From Mycolicibacterium insubricum (lineage in GTDB: Bacteria > Actinomycetota > Actinomycetes > Mycobacteriales > Mycobacteriaceae), in NCBI RefSeq assembly GCF_010731615.1, contig NZ_AP022618.1, positions 3,534,001-3,598,000 of the forward strand: 64,000 nt of DNA, given 5' to 3'. The notes beneath the pieces were generated by a model. That model worked only from the letters and a program-made list of their open reading frames with translations. It was not told where the DNA came from and searched no databases. The translations under genes were made by a program, and so were the position numbers. This document shows, in pieces, positions 62,000 through 64,000 of the stretch (positions are counted from its first letter, which is position 1; every line of letters begins with the position of its first letter).

Positions 62000-63456
62000 G
62001 ACCGTTCCACCTTTCCGTCGTCTCCGTCGTCGAACGATGCCGGTCGGGCGGTGCCCGCGGCGTCTCCGGCCAATGCCAGTACCTCGTCGAATCCCTCCCG
62101 CAGGCAGCGGGCGAACAACTCGGGGTCGCTGATGGAGGCACGGTCATACCGTGCGGTGATCGTGGCCCACCCGCCGCGCGTCACCAGCACCACCATCATC
62201 GCGACTCCGGGCAACGGCCCGACTCCGTACTGCCGCAACACCTTTGATCCGGCGATGTAGGTGTCGCCGGGGAAGCCCGGCACGTTGGATGCCTGGACAT
62301 CGGAGACGACGACCGATCCGGTCATGGCCTCGAGCACCGGGTCGGGAAGCAATGACAGCACCGGGGCGACGGCGCCCATCACCCCGATGGCGGCCTCCTC
62401 GCGGCGTTTGATCATCTGGCTGCGGATGCGGGCCATCCGCCGCTGCGGGTCGGCGGTGCCGATCGGCGCGGCCAGGTTCACCCCGGCGAACCGGTTGCCG
62501 CCGGCGGGATCGGAATCGGAACGCAGATTGACCGGCACCGCCATCGGCAGCGTGGCCACCGGCATCCCCATCGCCTCGTGATAGCGGCGCAACGCCGCGC
62601 ACACACCGGCCAGATAGGCGTCGTTGATCGACCCGCCGACGGCCTTGGCCGCCCGGTGCAGGTCGGAGAACCGGATGTCGATCGATTCCGTGCGGCTGGA
62701 CAGACTGCGCCGGGCCAGCAACGGGGAATGCTCGGCGGCCGGTCGCATCACCCGGGCGCCGGACGCGAGGTAGCCGACCGTCCCGGTCACCGCACCGATC
62801 GGATTGCCGAGCACCCGGCCGATCCCGCCGGCCGCGCCGCCGATCAGGCCCAGGGCCCCGCCGGCGATGGCCGACGGCAGGTGTCGCAAACCCTCGCGCA
62901 TGAGGTCGTTGCTACTCAGATCCTGCGGGATCAGCAGCGGGGGTGACGGTCTGGGCGAAGGTTCGGCTTCCAGGTCGTAGATGCTGGCAAACATCTCCAC
63001 ACCACCGACACCGTCGGTGATCGCGTGACTCAGATGCAGAATCTGCGCCGCCCCGCCGTCGGCCAGCCCCTCGACCAGGGTCGCGGTCCACAGCGGCCGG
63101 GAGATGTCCATCGACGACTGCAGCGCCACCTCCGCCAGGTCCAGCACATCGCGCAGCGTGCCGGCGCCCGGGGCGCGTACACGTCGCACATGGAAATCGA
63201 GGTTGAAGTCCGGGTCGACCACCCAGCGCGGCGCCGCCGTCGGCAGAGTCGGCATCACCACCTTCTGGCGCAACCGTTTGATTTCCTGCGACGCCCGCTC
63301 ATAGGTGCTGCGGTAGCGCGACCAGTCCGGCGTCGTTTCCAGGAGTTCCACCGCCATGATGCCCGAGCGGGTGCGCGGGTTGGCCTCCCCGCGATGCAAC
63401 AGCTGATCCACGGCACCCAATTCGTCGGGCAATCCGGCTGCCGCCGATTCGGTCAC
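61996..63456 (-). CDS. Wax ester synthase/diacylglycerol acyltransferase (WS/DGAT)
   Basis: 486 residues of the mycobacterial Tgs family (Rv2484c position), transferring acyl-CoA to diacylglycerol or alcohols. The condensing motif is ILHLSHAITDGVGG near 146; the first His of HHXXXDG is replaced by Ser and the second, catalytic, His is kept. PMAVPVNLRS, NRFAGVNLA and a C-terminal SNVPGFPG (the conserved NVPG block) are present. The GTG at 63456 has GGGAGAACC upstream; the longer frame to 63789 is shadow. It overlaps plsC by 4 bp. Confidence 0.93.
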
Positions 63457-63610
63457 GGTCGGTTCTCCCCTCGCGGCGTGCTGACTCTGGGCGTCAGCGC
63501 ATCGGTCATGCCGCAGCAACGCTAGCCCGCGCTGCGGCGGCACGCTGTCGATTGTGCCGAACGGCGCCGCGGGTGTCAGAGCGTGGTCGCCGCGGAGGAG
63601 GACACCGGGA

Positions 63611-64000
63611 CTACACCGCCTGACGTACCTCGCCCGAGGCGAGATGACGCGCGTAGGTGATACCCAGGAACGACGCCACCGCCGAGGCGGTGAGCTGGGA
63701 CCGCAGGGTGCCCAGCACGTCGAAGGCGTGGTGCGCATTGGGCAGGTCGGCGTGCACGACGGTGGACGCTCCCGCCGAGCGCAGCGCATCGACGAACGCC
63801 GTGGCCTGCCCGCGCGGGATCACCGCGTCGTGGCTGCCGTGCAGCACGAAGAACGGCGGTGCGTCGCGATGCACACGGTGGATCGGCGAGGCCTGGTGGA
63901 ACAGTTCCGGGCGGTCGGCGATCCGGGCGTGCATGACGAACTGCTCGAGGAACGGCATCATCAACGTGCACATGTTGCTCGGGTCGGTCAGGTCGTAGGC
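63611..64000 (-). CDS. Alpha/beta-hydrolase (lipase/esterase), C-terminal part
   Basis: Open at the right edge of the window: the frame continues through 64000 (AYDLTDPSN before the first Met). The visible 129 residues hold the last two members of the catalytic triad: Asp in FFVLHGSHDAVIP and His in LPNAHHAFDVL. This is the pattern of the hormone-sensitive-lipase/carboxylesterase family. Position after WS/DGAT fits lipQ of M. tuberculosis. It could hydrolyse the neutral lipids made by the adjacent cluster, but specificity is unknown. Confidence 0.85.
   Translation of the reverse strand, partial: AYDLTDPSNMCTLMMPFLEQFVMHARIADRPELFHQASPIHRVHRDAPPFFVLHGSHDAVIPRGQATAFVDALRSAGASTVVHADLPNAHHAFDVLGTLRSQLTASAVASFLGITYARHLASGEVRQAV

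Overview
The window is a high-GC actinobacterial chromosome segment. It carries mycobacterial hallmark families (Rpf resuscitation factor, DUF732 secreted protein, group II truncated haemoglobin GlbO, 180-kDa NAD-glutamate dehydrogenase, mycothiol-type nitroreductase, WS/DGAT with PlsB2/PlsC). As I recall the M. tuberculosis map, the core gene order follows Rv2436 (rbsK) to Rv2485c (lipQ). Inserted and lost genes suggest a fast-growing Mycolicibacterium-type species; this rests on gene content and remembered synteny, not on a search.

Layout. 1-6.5 kb: end of an ICMT-family methyltransferase, a frameshifted ribokinase, a VapB-like antitoxin relic, glutamine-dependent NAD synthetase, a small unknown protein and a secreted M4 (thermolysin-like) metallopeptidase. 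6.5-18.2 kb: a minus-strand housekeeping block, proB-obg-rpmA-rplU, rne, ndk, a DUF4233 protein, folC and valS. 18.2-22.5 kb: a DUF937 protein, a saccharopine-dehydrogenase-like oxidoreductase, a divergent FAD monooxygenase and a small Rpf with a 735-bp upstream region that looks regulatory. 22.5-30.7 kb: korAB (2-oxoglutarate:ferredoxin oxidoreductase), two small secreted proteins, a 2-hydroxyacid dehydrogenase, then clpX and clpP1-clpP2 followed by tig. 32.1-33.0 kb: tRNA-Pro, a 0.7-kb repeat-bearing gap and tRNA-Gly.

33.0-41.2 kb is an accessory stretch beside tRNA-Gly: a DUF2945 protein with a Fic fragment, a Phd/PIN toxin-antitoxin pair, a DUF4345 protein, two unknown membrane proteins, a secreted CDP-diacylglycerol pyrophosphatase-like protein, a CPA1 Na+/H+ antiporter and an AspT/YidE-type transporter. 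41.2-49.6 kb returns to the conserved backbone: Nei-family glycosylase, rpiB, nitroreductase, DUF732 protein, pepN, DUF5130 protein, HNH protein, glbO and a hot-dog thioesterase. 49.6-64 kb: gdh, ettA, an SSB paralogue, a YihY-type membrane protein, and a tightly overlapping lipid cluster (WS/DGAT, HAD-acyltransferase PlsC, PlsB2) ending in a truncated lipase/esterase.

Functional links: korAB and gdh both act on 2-oxoglutarate; clpX, clpP1, clpP2 and tig form a proteostasis cluster; rne, rplU, rpmA, obg and ettA serve RNA and ribosome function; the terminal cluster makes phosphatidic acid and neutral lipids. I did not find an obviously new multi-gene system. The best leads are regulatory and structural: 9-bp-phased GTnAC arrays upstream of rpf and of the DUF732 gene, an inverted cluster of ~30-bp repeats beside the tRNA-Gly island, a histone-like Lys/Ala/Pro tail on PlsC, several leaderless-promoter layouts, and several decayed toxin-antitoxin or Fic remnants.
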